Shown in pieces: positions 53,095 to 63,606 of a stretch of 64,000 nucleotides of DNA (position 1 is its first letter; every line of letters begins with the position of its first letter). The notes under the pieces are model-generated. The model had not been told where the DNA came from, searched no databases, and worked only from the letters and a program-made list of their open reading frames with translations. The stretch spans positions 1,772,001 to 1,836,000 of the forward strand of contig NZ_LT707064.1 of the NCBI RefSeq assembly GCF_900156465.1, given 5' to 3'. Made by a program: the position numbers and the translations under genes. This DNA is from Pseudomonas sp. 7SR1. Lineage in GTDB: Bacteria; Pseudomonadota; Gammaproteobacteria; Pseudomonadales; Pseudomonadaceae.

Positions 53095-53243
53095 AAGGAC
53101 TCCAGACTTTCTAGGAATTTGGACGACAGCGCCCTTAAGTTGAGCGCACTCTGGCGAACTGTCCAGTACCAGTGTCGTGCTTTTTGGTTTCGAGTGACGC
53201 AACACCGCTGTTCTGCCAGGCACAAGAGCCGTGCGCCTGGGGC

Positions 53244-53528
53244 TCATTGCTTTTCCGGTGGCAGCTCGGGCAGGGCACGCAACGCGGTTTCGTACCACTG
53301 GGCATCGAACGGGCGATCCTGTTCGAGCATGGCGTCGATCTCATGGGCCAGCACATGGGCCATGAGGTTCAGGATTTCCTCCCGTTCGTACCCGACCAGG
53401 GTCAGTTTGTTGAAGGTTGCCTTGGCGGCGGGCGGGTTGTCGCTTTCGATCTGGTTTTCGATGGCTTCGATCAGGGTCGTTTCGACGAACTCTTCTTCGT
53501 CGTTGTCGATGTCGGTTGGCTCGCTCAT
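53244..53528 (-). CDS. Small acidic conserved protein of unknown function
   Basis: I do not recognise a named family. The 94-residue protein has an acidic disordered head (MSEPTDIDNDEEEF), then a compact helical part with YEREEILNLMAHVLAHEIDA and FDAQWYETALRALPELPPEKQ. The pattern of an all-helical accessory protein is clear, but no activity can be inferred. GGAG lies before the ATG. It keeps its place near cyaA in related Pseudomonas, as far as I recall. Confidence 0.75.
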   Translation of the reverse strand: MSEPTDIDNDEEEFVETTLIEAIENQIESDNPPAAKATFNKLTLVGYEREEILNLMAHVLAHEIDAMLEQDRPFDAQWYETALRALPELPPEKQ

Positions 53529-53651
53529 GGCAGGCTCCTTTGAGAAAGGCCGCCAGTCTACCCCTATTCGCCAGGCTGATGGGCCTGGCGGGAAGTGCCC
53601 CGACCGTCTATAACGCAAGGCTGCCAACCCCGCACGGCCTGGAGGCTTGCA

Positions 53652-54311
53652 ATGCTTGAGCTTTATGGTTTCTCTGTCAGTAACTACTACAACATGGTGA
53701 AGCTGGCGCTGCTGGAGAAGGGCCTGCCCTTCGCAGAGGTGCCGTTCTATGGCAACCAGGCTCCCGAAACCCTGGCCATCAGCCCCCGGGGCAAAGTTCC
53801 TGTACTGAAGACCGACCAGGGCTTCATCAATGAAACCAGCGTGATCCTCGAGTACATCGAGCAAACCCAGCCAGGCAAGCCCCTGCTGCCCGAAGACCCG
53901 TACGCCCGTGCCCAGGTGCTGGCCCTGTGCAGGGAAATCGAGTTGTACATCGAGCTGCCGGGGCGGGCGTGTTACGCCGAGGCATTTTTCGGCATGACGT
54001 TGCCCGACGCCATCAAGGAAAAGACCAGGACCGAACTGCTGCTGGGGTTCGCCACGCTCGGCCGCCACGGCAAGTTCGCACCCTATGTGGCGGGTGACAG
54101 CATGAGCCTTGCCGATCTGTACTTTCTCTACAGTGTCTCGCTGGCGTTACAGGTGGGCAGGAAGCTGTTCGATATCGATCTGTTGGCCGACGTGCCGGCA
54201 GCCAAGGCGCTGATGGAGCATCTGGAGCAGAACCCGAACGTACAAAGGATTGCGGCAGACAAGGAAGCAGCGATGCCGACGTTTTTAGCGATGATCGCCG
54301 CCAAGAAGTGA
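53652..54311 (+). CDS. Glutathione S-transferase family protein
   Basis: A 219-residue GST. The thioredoxin-fold N-terminal domain has LYGFSVSNYYNMVKLAL, with the Ser/Tyr region that contacts glutathione, KVPVL with the cis-Pro, and ETSVILEYIE, the glutathione gamma-glutamyl site. A helical domain follows with GDSMSLADLYFLY. The class and substrate are unassigned. The ATG at 53652 is preceded by a GGAGG site. A REP pair lies between it and argH. Confidence 0.9.
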   Translation: MLELYGFSVSNYYNMVKLALLEKGLPFAEVPFYGNQAPETLAISPRGKVPVLKTDQGFINETSVILEYIEQTQPGKPLLPEDPYARAQVLALCREIELYIELPGRACYAEAFFGMTLPDAIKEKTRTELLLGFATLGRHGKFAPYVAGDSMSLADLYFLYSVSLALQVGRKLFDIDLLADVPAAKALMEHLEQNPNVQRIAADKEAAMPTFLAMIAAKK

Positions 54312-54332
54312 GCTTTTCGGTGAGTTGAAGCC

Positions 54333-54427
54333 GGCTATCACGAGCAGGCTCGCTCCCGCGTTTGAATCTCTGGATGTTCACTAGGGGTGTTCACCAAAGA
54401 TCCGTCGTGGGAGCGAGCTCGCGATGC
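54333..54427. repeat. Paired REP element in reversed arrangement
   Basis: Here the complement copy CGAGCAGGCTCGCTCCCGCG comes first and the GTGGGAGCGAGCTCGCGATG copy second, opposite to the other pairs in the window. Confidence 0.8.
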
Positions 54428-54436
54428 TTCTGGCTT

Positions 54437-55831
<1,395 letters not shown>

Positions 55832-56293
55832 GAATTCGCTCGTGATCGGCTGTGGAAAAAGTAGCGGTAAAGGCTGCGGCGGATGATAGCAGGGTTACCG
55901 GGGCTGGCGCTGGCACTGCCCGGCAGGTTTTTTCGGTGGCGGCCCCGGCTTTCGACGGAGGGTTTGCACAACGATATTTTCCGATTGAGCAATATCATCC
56001 CGGCAACCGTCTACAGTGGACGATAGGACGTCGGATTTTTAATCCATGGTGCATCGGACGAACCCAGACGCGGAGGTGCTCATATTGATCGGATCGAGTC
56101 TTGATAACCCTTACGGCGACGCCGTGCGACAACGGGCCCCGAGCATCGGTCGGCAAGCGCTGGTAAAGATAGGCAACCGCCTCGCGGCACTTTTTGGCCC
56201 TCGAACGAGTCTTAGCGTGGATCGCGGTGACGGATGTCACTTCCCCTGTCTACGCTATCCTTGTGCGAGACTCACGCAGGAATCCAGCGCAAT
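55832..56293. other. Non-coding gap between argH and algR
   Basis: I see no supported gene. In P. aeruginosa this position holds the sensor gene fimS/algZ, but no histidine-kinase motif can be read in any frame here. Short open frames on both strands show no family resemblance. The region must contain the argH and algR promoters. Confidence 0.65.
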
Positions 56294-57040
56294 ATGAATG
56301 TCCTGATCGTTGATGACGAACCCCTGGCCCGCGAGCGCCTGAGCCGAATGGTTGGCGAGCTCGAGGGTTACAGTGTCCTGGAGCCGAGCGCCACCAATGG
56401 CGAAGAGGCGTTGGCCCTTATCGACAGCCACAAGCCGGATATCGTGCTGCTCGACATCCGCATGCCTGGCCTGGATGGCTTGCAGGTCGCGGCGAAGCTG
56501 TGCGAGCGAGAGTCGCCGCCCGCGGTGGTGTTCTGCACCACACGGGACGACTTTCCCCCCGATGTGTTGCAGGCCGGTGCCGTGGGCTACCTGGTCAAGC
56601 CAGTGGCCTCCGAGGCGTTGCTCGACGCCTTGCGCAAGGCCGAGCGGCCCAACCGGGCGCAACTGGCGGCATTGACCCGCCCGGCAGCCGAAAGCGGCAG
56701 CGGTCCGCGCAGTCACATCAGCGCGCGTACCCGCAAGGGTATCGAACTGATTCCGCTCAATCAGGTGGTCTATTTCATTGCCGACCATAAATACGTGACC
56801 TTGCGCCATGAGAGCGGCGAAGTCCTGCTGGACGAGCCACTCAAGGCCCTCGAAGACGAGTTCGGCGAGCGGTTCGTACGCATCCACCGCAACGCCCTCG
56901 TGGCACGCGAGCGTATCGAGCGTCTGCAACGGACCCCACTGGGGCATTTCCAACTGTTCCTCAAGGGCCTCAATGGCGATGCCCTGATCGTCAGCCGGCG
57001 GCACGTGGCTGGCGTGCGCAAGATGATGCAACAGCTTTAA
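56294..57040 (+). CDS. algR: LytTR-type response regulator AlgR
   Basis: AlgR controls alginate, twitching and biofilm genes. The 248-residue protein has a receiver domain with the acidic pocket VDDEP, the phosphorylated Asp54 in LLDIRMPG and the switch Lys in YLVKPV, then a LytTR DNA-binding domain (ISARTRKGIELIPLNQVVYF, FVRIHRNALVARERI). I chose the ATG at 56294 (MNVLIVDDEPLARERL), which gives the family length. No sensor kinase gene is adjacent. hemC follows after 136 bases. Confidence 0.95.
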   Translation: MNVLIVDDEPLARERLSRMVGELEGYSVLEPSATNGEEALALIDSHKPDIVLLDIRMPGLDGLQVAAKLCERESPPAVVFCTTRDDFPPDVLQAGAVGYLVKPVASEALLDALRKAERPNRAQLAALTRPAAESGSGPRSHISARTRKGIELIPLNQVVYFIADHKYVTLRHESGEVLLDEPLKALEDEFGERFVRIHRNALVARERIERLQRTPLGHFQLFLKGLNGDALIVSRRHVAGVRKMMQQL

Positions 57041-57176
57041 CCGTCACTGCGGAGCGTCCATGCGCTCCCTTTCCAGGATATTGACGGGCAGGGAGGCCCC
57101 GGGGTCGTGATTCAAGTCAAAGCGTATTTGGCTGAGCTGTTATTATTCGCCGTATCTTTTAAGTACGGATTGATCC

Positions 57177-58118
57177 ATGTCCCCTCGCGAGATCCGCATC
57201 GCCACCCGTAAAAGCGCCCTGGCCCTCTGGCAGGCCGAATACGTCAAAGCCCGCCTGGAAGCGGCCCATCCCGGCCTGATCGTGACCCTGGTGCCCATGG
57301 TCAGCCGCGGTGACAAGCTGCTGGATTCGCCGCTATCGAAAATCGGCGGCAAAGGCCTGTTCGTCAAGGAACTGGAAACCGCGCTTTTGGACAACGAAGC
57401 CGACATCGCCGTGCATTCGATGAAAGACGTGCCCATGGATTTCCCGCAAGGCCTGGGTCTGTTCTGCATCTGCGAGCGCGAAGATCCGCGGGATGCGTTT
57501 GTCTCCAACACCTTCGCCAGCCTTGATGCCTTGCCTGCCGGGAGCGTGGTCGGCACCTCCAGCCTGCGTCGCCAGGCGCAGTTGCTGAGCCGTCGTCCGG
57601 ACCTGCAGATCCGCTTCCTGCGCGGCAATGTCAATACGCGCTTGGCCAAGCTCGATGCCGGTGAGTATGACGCGATCATCCTGGCCGCCGCCGGCCTGAT
57701 CCGCCTTGGCTTCGAAGACCGCATCACCTCGGCCATCAGCGTCGACGACAGTCTGCCCGCCGGCGGACAAGGCGCGGTGGGCATCGAGTGTCGCAGCGCC
57801 GACAGCGAAATCCATGCCTTGCTCGCGCCTCTGCACCACGACGACACCGCCACCCGGGTATTCGCCGAGCGTGCCCTCAACAAACACCTCAATGGTGGCT
57901 GCCAGGTTCCCATCGCCTGTTATGCCGTGCTCGAAGGCGAGCAGGTCTGGCTGCGCGGCCTGGTGGGCGATCCGAATGGCGGCCAACTGCTGGGCGCCGA
58001 AGGCCGCGCGCCGCGCGCCGACGCCGAAGCCCTGGGCGTGCGTGTGGCCGAAGACCTGCTGAGCCAGGGCGCCGACGACATCCTCAGGAAAGTCTACGGC
58101 GAGGCCGGCCACGCGTGA
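57177..58118 (+). CDS. hemC: Hydroxymethylbilane synthase (porphobilinogen deaminase)
   Basis: HemC joins four porphobilinogens into hydroxymethylbilane for haem and sirohaem. The 313-residue protein has [12 protein letters not shown] near residue 9, [15 protein letters not shown] near 128, and the cofactor-binding Cys in [12 protein letters not shown] near 242. Its stop overlaps the hemD GTG start by four bases, so translation is coupled. Confidence 0.97.
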   Translation: MSPREIRIATRKSALALWQAEYVKARLEAAHPGLIVTLVPMVSRGDKLLDSPLSKIGGKGLFVKELETALLDNEADIAVHSMKDVPMDFPQGLGLFCICEREDPRDAFVSNTFASLDALPAGSVVGTSSLRRQAQLLSRRPDLQIRFLRGNVNTRLAKLDAGEYDAIILAAAGLIRLGFEDRITSAISVDDSLPAGGQGAVGIECRSADSEIHALLAPLHHDDTATRVFAERALNKHLNGGCQVPIACYAVLEGEQVWLRGLVGDPNGGQLLGAEGRAPRADAEALGVRVAEDLLSQGADDILRKVYGEAGHA

Positions 58119-60031
58119 CGGGCTGGCGGCTGCTGTTGACCCGGCCGGCGGATGAGTCGTCGGCCCTGGCGGCCGTACTGGCCGATGCCGGTATATTCAC
58201 CAGCAGCCTGCCGCTGCTGGATATCGAGCCGCTTCCCATCGTCGATTCCGCACGGGCGATTCTCCAGCGCCTGGACCAGTACTGTGCCGTGATCGTGGTC
58301 AGCAAGCCCGCAGCCCGCTTGTGCGTGGAGCAATTGCGTCAGCACTGGCCCGAACCACCGGCGCTGCCGTGGTTCAGCGTGGGCGCCGCCACCGGGCAGA
58401 TCCTCGCCGATGCCGGCCTGTGCGTGTTCTACCCGGACAATGGCGACGACAGCGAAGCCTTGCTTGAACTTCCCGCCTTGCGTCAGGCTCTCACCGGGCC
58501 CGAGCCACGAGTGTTGATCGTGCGTGGCGAGGGTGGACGCGGTTTGCTGGCTGAGCGTTTGCGTGAGCAAGGTGCTAGTGTCGACTATCTGGAGTTGTAC
58601 CGGCGCACCCTGCCACGGTACCGCGAAGGTGAATTGCCGGCGAAGGTGCAAGCGGAACGCCTGAACGCGCTGATGGTCAGCAGTGGGCAGAGTTTCGAGC
58701 ATCTGCACCGACTGGCCGGCTCAGCGTGGCCCGCCCTGGCGCGGCTGCCATTGTTTGTTCCAAGCCCAAGGGTTGCCGAGATGGCGCGTGCCGCCGGGGC
58801 CCGAACAGTTGTGGATTGCCGTGGCGCCAATGCCGCGGCTTTGCTGGCGGCGTTACGGGAACAAGCCGTGCCGTTTTCTAATGCAAAGGATGGACACGTG
58901 AGCGAAACAGCCTTGCCAAAAGAAGATCAAGACCGGCCTGCGATCGATGCGCCGGTTGAAACCCCGGCCCCAGCGGCGCCGCGTCGCGGCAACGGGTTGG
59001 CCATTGTTGCGTTGCTGCTGGGGGCCGCTGGCGTGGCCGTGGGTGGCTGGGGCGTCTGGCAGGTGCGGCACCTGCAGGCCAACAACCAACAGCAGGCCGC
59101 CCAGGTCCAGGCGCTGAATGACCAGGCGCAGAATCTCAAGCTCAACGAGCAGCGCCTCACTGATCGCCTCGCCCAGTTGCCCGCCGCCGAGGAGCTGGAG
59201 GAGCGGCGGCGCCTGGTCGCCCAGTTGCAAAGTGACCAGCAGCATCTGAACCAGCGCCTGGAGACGGTACTGGGCGCCAGCCGCAAGGATTGGCGTCTGG
59301 CCGAGGCCGAGCACCTGCTGCGCCTGGCCAGCCTGCGTCTTTCCGCCTTGCAGGACATCACCAGTGCCCAGGCGCTGGTCCAGGGCGCCGACGACATCCT
59401 GCGCGAGCAGAATGACCCGGGCTCGTTCGCTGCCCGGGAACAATTGGCCAAGACCCTCGCGGCGTTGCGCAGCACCGAACAGCCGGACCGGACCGGGCTG
59501 TTCCTGCAACTGGGCGCCCTGCGTGACCAGGTGCTGCAACTCTCGGAACTGGCACCTGAATACAAGGATCGCGGCGAGTCGCTGCTGGGCCTGACCGCCG
59601 ATGGCGATGGCGCCAGCCGCTGGGCCCAGTGGTGGGATCAGATCTCGCGCTATATCCGCATCGATTTCAATGCCGACGAGAACGTCCGTCCGCTCCTGGC
59701 GGGGCAGAGCCTGATGCAGGTGCGCCTGGCCTTGAGCCTCGCCCTGGAACAGGCGCAGTGGGCCGCCCTCAATGGCCAGGCACCGGTCTACACCCAGGCG
59801 CTGACCGAGGCCCGCGATGTACTCAAGAACAACTTCAACCAGGACAACCCGCAAAGCAGGATCATGCTCGAGCGCGTGGTTGAGCTGGCCCGGCAACCGG
59901 TCACGGTGGTCACACCGGACCTGACGAGTGCCCTGAGCAGCGTCCAGGCTTACCTGGAGCGTCGCAACCTGAGCGCCGAAGAGTCGGTCAAGCCGCTGGC
60001 CAAGCCTGGCGAGCAGGGGGCCACGCCATGA
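58115..60031 (+). CDS. hemD: Uroporphyrinogen-III synthase HemD, reading through into HemX
   Basis: Residues 1-255 are HemD, which closes hydroxymethylbilane to uroporphyrinogen [22 protein letters not shown] at the start, VVSKPAARL near 65, [18 protein letters not shown] near 135 and [12 protein letters not shown] near 215. It starts at GTG overlapping the hemC stop (GTGA). There is no stop codon between it and hemX, so the frame continues to 60031 as one 638-residue protein. One extra T in the TTTT run at 58872-58878 would restore a TAA. A true fusion, a natural frameshift and a sequence error are all possible. Confidence 0.8.
   Translation: MTGWRLLLTRPADESSALAAVLADAGIFTSSLPLLDIEPLPIVDSARAILQRLDQYCAVIVVSKPAARLCVEQLRQHWPEPPALPWFSVGAATGQILADAGLCVFYPDNGDDSEALLELPALRQALTGPEPRVLIVRGEGGRGLLAERLREQGASVDYLELYRRTLPRYREGELPAKVQAERLNALMVSSGQSFEHLHRLAGSAWPALARLPLFVPSPRVAEMARAAGARTVVDCRGANAAALLAALREQAVPFSNAKDGHVSETALPKEDQDRPAIDAPVETPAPAAPRRGNGLAIVALLLGAAGVAVGGWGVWQVRHLQANNQQQAAQVQALNDQAQNLKLNEQRLTDRLAQLPAAEELEERRRLVAQLQSDQQHLNQRLETVLGASRKDWRLAEAEHLLRLASLRLSALQDITSAQALVQGADDILREQNDPGSFAAREQLAKTLAALRSTEQPDRTGLFLQLGALRDQVLQLSELAPEYKDRGESLLGLTADGDGASRWAQWWDQISRYIRIDFNADENVRPLLAGQSLMQVRLALSLALEQAQWAALNGQAPVYTQALTEARDVLKNNFNQDNPQSRIMLERVVELARQPVTVVTPDLTSALSSVQAYLERRNLSAEESVKPLAKPGEQGATP
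58898..60031 (+). CDS. hemX: HemX-like membrane protein (in frame with hemD)
   Basis: If translated on its own, HemX would start at GTG 58898, which has AAGGATGG just upstream. The 377-residue protein has a Pro/Ala-rich cytoplasmic head, one membrane helix ([20 protein letters not shown]), a Gln-rich coiled coil ([19 protein letters not shown]) and a C-terminal helical domain. It is often misnamed uroporphyrinogen C-methyltransferase, but no methyltransferase motif is seen. Its stop overlaps the hemY start (ATGA). Confidence 0.85.
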   Translation: MSETALPKEDQDRPAIDAPVETPAPAAPRRGNGLAIVALLLGAAGVAVGGWGVWQVRHLQANNQQQAAQVQALNDQAQNLKLNEQRLTDRLAQLPAAEELEERRRLVAQLQSDQQHLNQRLETVLGASRKDWRLAEAEHLLRLASLRLSALQDITSAQALVQGADDILREQNDPGSFAAREQLAKTLAALRSTEQPDRTGLFLQLGALRDQVLQLSELAPEYKDRGESLLGLTADGDGASRWAQWWDQISRYIRIDFNADENVRPLLAGQSLMQVRLALSLALEQAQWAALNGQAPVYTQALTEARDVLKNNFNQDNPQSRIMLERVVELARQPVTVVTPDLTSALSSVQAYLERRNLSAEESVKPLAKPGEQGATP

Positions 60032-61272
60032 AACGTCTCTACGTGATTCTGTTCGTGGTCATCGCTGTCGCCGCCTTGCTGGGCGTCGCGATCAGCGAGC
60101 ATTCGGGTTACGTGCTGGTGGCGTACAAGAACTTCCGGTACGAGGCTGGCCTGTGGGTCACCCTGGCATTGGTGGTGTTGCTCTGGCTGCTCTGGTGGGG
60201 CCTGAGGGCCTTGCTCGGATTGGTGACCACGTCCGGCGGGGTGGTCAATCCCTGGTCGCGGCGCAATCGCAGTCGTCGCGTGCAAGTGGCGATCGAGCAT
60301 GGCCAACTGGATCTGGCCGAAGGTCGCTGGGCCAGCGCCCAGCGGCATCTGCATCGTGCCGCCGAAGCCGAACGTCAACCCTTGCTCTACTACCTCGGCG
60401 CGGCTCGCGCGGCCAATGAACAAGGTCTTTACGAGCAGAGCGACAGCCTGCTGGAGCGGGCCCTGGAGCGACAGCCCCAGGCGGAGCTGGCCATTGCATT
60501 GACTCACGCCCAGTTGCAGATGGACCGGGGCGATACCGACGGAGCCTTGGTCACCCTGCAAGCCATGCACGATCGCCATCCTCATAACGCCCAGACCCTG
60601 CGCCAGTTGCAGCGCCTGCATCAACAGCGCGGGGATTGGTCGGCGGTGGTTCGCCTGTTGCCGGAACTGCGCAAGGACAAGGTCCTGCCGCCGGCGGAAT
60701 TGGCGGAGCTGGAGCGTCGGGCCTGGGGGGAAAACCTGTCCCTGGCGGCCCACCGTGACGAAGACGGTAGCGTCGGCCTGCAATCGCTCAACCGTGCCTG
60801 GCAGCAACTGACCGCCGCACAGCGCCAGGAGTCGGCGCTGGTATTGGCCTACGCCGAACAACTGCGCCAACTGGGTGCCCAGGGCGAGGCCGAGGAGGTG
60901 TTGCGCACGGCGCTCAAGCGTCACTACGACAGCCACCTGGCACGCCTGTACGGGCTGGTCCGTGGGAACGATCCGATCCGGCAATTGCAGGCGGCCGAAG
61001 GCTGGCTCAAGGATCATCCGGCTGACTCCAGCCTGCTGCTGACATTGGGACGCCTGTGTCTGCAGAACAGCTTGTGGGGCAAGGCAAGGGATTACCTCGA
61101 AAGCAGCCTGCGGATCCAGCGCAACCCGGAAGCCTGTGCCGAACTGGCGCGCCTGCTGGCGCAACTGGGGGATGCCGAGCGCAGCAACCAGCTGTTCCAG
61201 GAAGGCCTGGGCTTGCTGGACGAGCGTCTGCTCGCCGCGCCGCTTCCGGCGTCCCAGGCCTTGCCTGGCTGA
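60028..61272 (+). CDS. hemY: HemY, TPR membrane protein of the hem operon
   Basis: A 414-residue inner-membrane protein. Two hydrophobic segments lie at residues 1-20 and 38-66, and a long region of tetratricopeptide repeats follows from about 100 (for example RWASAQRHLHRAAEAERQPL). HemY of proteobacteria is not protoporphyrinogen oxidase; its role beside HemD/HemX is unclear and may be scaffolding. It closes the hemC-hemD-hemX-hemY operon. Confidence 0.93.
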   Translation: MKRLYVILFVVIAVAALLGVAISEHSGYVLVAYKNFRYEAGLWVTLALVVLLWLLWWGLRALLGLVTTSGGVVNPWSRRNRSRRVQVAIEHGQLDLAEGRWASAQRHLHRAAEAERQPLLYYLGAARAANEQGLYEQSDSLLERALERQPQAELAIALTHAQLQMDRGDTDGALVTLQAMHDRHPHNAQTLRQLQRLHQQRGDWSAVVRLLPELRKDKVLPPAELAELERRAWGENLSLAAHRDEDGSVGLQSLNRAWQQLTAAQRQESALVLAYAEQLRQLGAQGEAEEVLRTALKRHYDSHLARLYGLVRGNDPIRQLQAAEGWLKDHPADSSLLLTLGRLCLQNSLWGKARDYLESSLRIQRNPEACAELARLLAQLGDAERSNQLFQEGLGLLDERLLAAPLPASQALPG

Positions 61273-61514
61273 TGCCGCGATCAACAGTGTCGGCGGTTCG
61301 TCTTGGCATCGCCAATGATTCGACCGCCGATAATGGTCCGGTTCAAGGCTCGGATGATGTCCTGGGGAAAGTCCTACAGGGGATCGCGCTGAATCCTCGA
61401 GTGTCTGTCGGGAATTCCCTACACCCCTGGTGAAGTGTCTGCGCGGGCCCGCCTTGAAAGGCCCGAGGGCTTTCCTCTACCGTAACTACCTGTCTCTTCT
61501 GTTACGGAACCGCC

Positions 61515-62057
61515 ATGTCTTTGGCCTGCTCACGCTTCTTGTTTTTCATGGCTTCCATCGCTGCGGCCCTGGCCCTGGGCATCGCCAGCTACCTGGAATA
61601 TGCGGTCGGCCTGACACCGTGCAGCCTGTGTGTCCTGCAGCGGTTGTGCCTGCTGCTGTTCCTGGGGAACTGCCTGGCGGCCTGTGTGCACGGCCCGGGC
61701 CACAAGGGCAGCATCGTCTACGGGGGCGTGGGGCTGATCCTGGTGTCGGGAGCGATGACATTGGCCTGGCGCCAGGTCCTGGTACAAAGTCATTCGGTCG
61801 AGCCGTTGCCCGATTGCTTCACCCGCATGGAGGGAGCGGGCTCATGGTGGAGCGCTGTGCATCGCGTCATCGACGGCGCGGTCGATTGCGCGAGCGTCAC
61901 CTGGACGTTGTTCGATTTGAGCGTTCCCGAATGGAGCCTGCTGTTTTTTCTCGCCGTGTCCATCGCCATGACCTACCTGCTGCTTCGCCTTGTCTGGAAC
62001 GCGCTGATCCGACCACTGGGCGGCAAGACGTCGCAGTTGGTCCGTGCTGTGGATTAA
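61515..62057 (+). CDS. DsbB family disulfide-bond oxidase
   Basis: A four-helix inner-membrane protein of 180 residues. DsbB reoxidises periplasmic DsbA with quinone. The first periplasmic Cys pair is CSLC in LTPCSLCVLQRLC near residue 36, and the second loop holds the Cys in LPDCFTRMEG and in VDCASV. P. aeruginosa carries two DsbB-like proteins, and this one is at the position of the one called DsbH (inference). The ATG at 61515 begins MSLACSRFLFF. Confidence 0.9.
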   Translation: MSLACSRFLFFMASIAAALALGIASYLEYAVGLTPCSLCVLQRLCLLLFLGNCLAACVHGPGHKGSIVYGGVGLILVSGAMTLAWRQVLVQSHSVEPLPDCFTRMEGAGSWWSAVHRVIDGAVDCASVTWTLFDLSVPEWSLLFFLAVSIAMTYLLLRLVWNALIRPLGGKTSQLVRAVD

Positions 62058-62231
62058 ACACTTGTATGAACTTTATCTCCTGCGTACCTTGAAGCAGCTG
62101 TCGTGCGGGCATAATCTGGCCCGCACGTATCATTGGAATTATGCCGCTCGATCAAGTTGTGTCCGGCTTGCCATGAATCATCAGGCGTATGCAGGCTGCG
62201 AGGGGCATGACTCACAAGGGAAGAAATCGCC

Positions 62232-62690
62232 ATGCTCGAAAGTTGTCAGAATGCTCAGGAACGCTGGGGTGGAGTGCATCTGCTGATCGACCGCTGGTTG
62301 CAGGAGCGTCACGAACTGGTTCGGGCCTATGATGCTCTCGGCGACAAGCCTGAAGCGCTGGGAGAGAGCCGCAAGCCGTTGCAGGAATTCTGCGGTGTGC
62401 TGGTCGACTACGTCTCTGCCGGTCATTTCGAGATCTACGAGCAATTGACGAGCGAAGCCAAGGCCTTCAACGACAAGCGTGGCCTGGAACTCGCCGAACA
62501 GATCTATCCACGTATCGATGTCATCACCGAAAAGCTGCTGGCCTTCAACGACCTCTGTGATGAAGGCAAGTGCGTGGCGGAAAAATTCAAGGAACTGGGT
62601 GGCTTGTTGCATGAGCGTTTCGAGCTGGAGGACTGCCTGATCGAAGTGCTGCACAACGCCCACAAGGAAGAGGCCGCGGTCCAGGCTTGA
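62232..62690 (+). CDS. algQ: Sigma-70 regulator AlgQ (Rsd)
   Basis: AlgQ is the Pseudomonas Rsd: it binds region 4 of the vegetative sigma factor and affects alginate and siderophore genes. The 152-residue helical protein shows [20 protein letters not shown] and [20 protein letters not shown], as in homologues. The ATG follows AAGGGAAG. A strong bidirectional terminator lies just downstream, before the convergent FKBP gene. Confidence 0.95.
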   Translation: MLESCQNAQERWGGVHLLIDRWLQERHELVRAYDALGDKPEALGESRKPLQEFCGVLVDYVSAGHFEIYEQLTSEAKAFNDKRGLELAEQIYPRIDVITEKLLAFNDLCDEGKCVAEKFKELGGLLHERFELEDCLIEVLHNAHKEEAAVQA

Positions 62691-62704
62691 AGGATTTGAG
62701 GCAA

Positions 62705-62738
62705 TAAAAAACGGTGCGCATTGCGCACCGTTTTTTAT
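62705..62738. terminator. Bidirectional terminator between algQ and the FKBP gene
   Basis: A ten-base stem ACGGTGCGCA / TGCGCACCGT with a one-base loop is flanked by an A-run and a T-run, so it can stop both convergent transcripts. Confidence 0.93.
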
Positions 62739-62747
62739 TGCCGGGCT

Positions 62748-63413
62748 TCAGGTCGTTGCGCCCAGCAGTTCGATCTCGAACACCAGCGGCGTGAAGGGGG
62801 GGATCACATCCCCGGCACCTTCGGCGCCGTAGGCCTGTGTCGAAGGAATCACCAATCGCCACTTCGCGCCCACCGGCATCTGCGGCAACGCGCTGCGCCA
62901 GCCATCGATCACGCTGTCGAGGCTGAACCATTGCGCCTGGCGGTTGGAGTCGAAGACGGTGCCGTCAGGCAGTCGACCCGTATACAACACCTGGACCTTG
63001 CCGTGGGGGCCGGCTTTCGTGCCATGGCCTGGCTTGAGTTCGGTCAGCAGGATGCCGTCCGCCAACTGCTGCACGCCAGGGCGGCTCCTTTCTTCAGCGA
63101 GAAATTTCTGTTCCGTCTTCAGCGCCACTTCGACCTGCGGTGTCGTCGACTGCGCGGTCAGTCGCGCCTGGTGTTCGGCCAGGAGCTGTTCGATACGCTC
63201 GTCACTGAGGGCCAGGGGCTTGCCCTGGTAGGCCTGTTTCAAACCTTCCACCAGCGCCTGGATCTGCAGATCCGGTACGTCCTGGCGCAATCGTTCTCCC
63301 AGGCTCGCGCCCAGGCTGTAGGCCAGGTCGCGGTCATCGTTCGTGCCGGCTTTCTCGGTGGCCTGGACCATGGAGCAAACCATGCACAGACATAAAAACA
63401 GGTGACGCCACAT
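62748..63413 (-). CDS. FKBP-type peptidyl-prolyl cis-trans isomerase (FklB/Mip-like)
   Basis: A 221-residue periplasmic isomerase with a signal peptide at residues 1-18 (cut after VQA). The N-terminal domain (residues 25-105) is the dimerising FKBP_N helix pair. The C-terminal FKBP domain has VQVLYTGRLPDGTVFDSNR, VIDGWRSALPQMPVGAKWR and FEIELL, with Tyr, Asp, Trp and Phe of the active site. It converges with algQ. Confidence 0.93.
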   Translation of the reverse strand: MWRHLFLCLCMVCSMVQATEKAGTNDDRDLAYSLGASLGERLRQDVPDLQIQALVEGLKQAYQGKPLALSDERIEQLLAEHQARLTAQSTTPQVEVALKTEQKFLAEERSRPGVQQLADGILLTELKPGHGTKAGPHGKVQVLYTGRLPDGTVFDSNRQAQWFSLDSVIDGWRSALPQMPVGAKWRLVIPSTQAYGAEGAGDVIPPFTPLVFEIELLGATT

Positions 63414-63606
63414 GTGTACTTTCTCCGGCCTCGAATCGAGGAATTATGCCAGCGCTGGTATCGATGGACATGGGTGGCTCTGGCAATGACACAGAAGATT
63501 TTTCGTCCCTTGCAACGCAACGTCCCGTGTACTGTCAACATGCCCTAGCGGCGGTTGCAGCAGAGGTCTAGTATGAGCCGCACTCACGTCAGTCAGGAGG
63601 TAAACC

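Noticed and set aside
56046..56297. An 83-codon frame upstream of algR as a remnant of fimS/algZ
   Set aside because: Its translation has no histidine-kinase motif (no H-box, N-box or G-box) and no membrane segment, so it cannot be supported as a kinase remnant.
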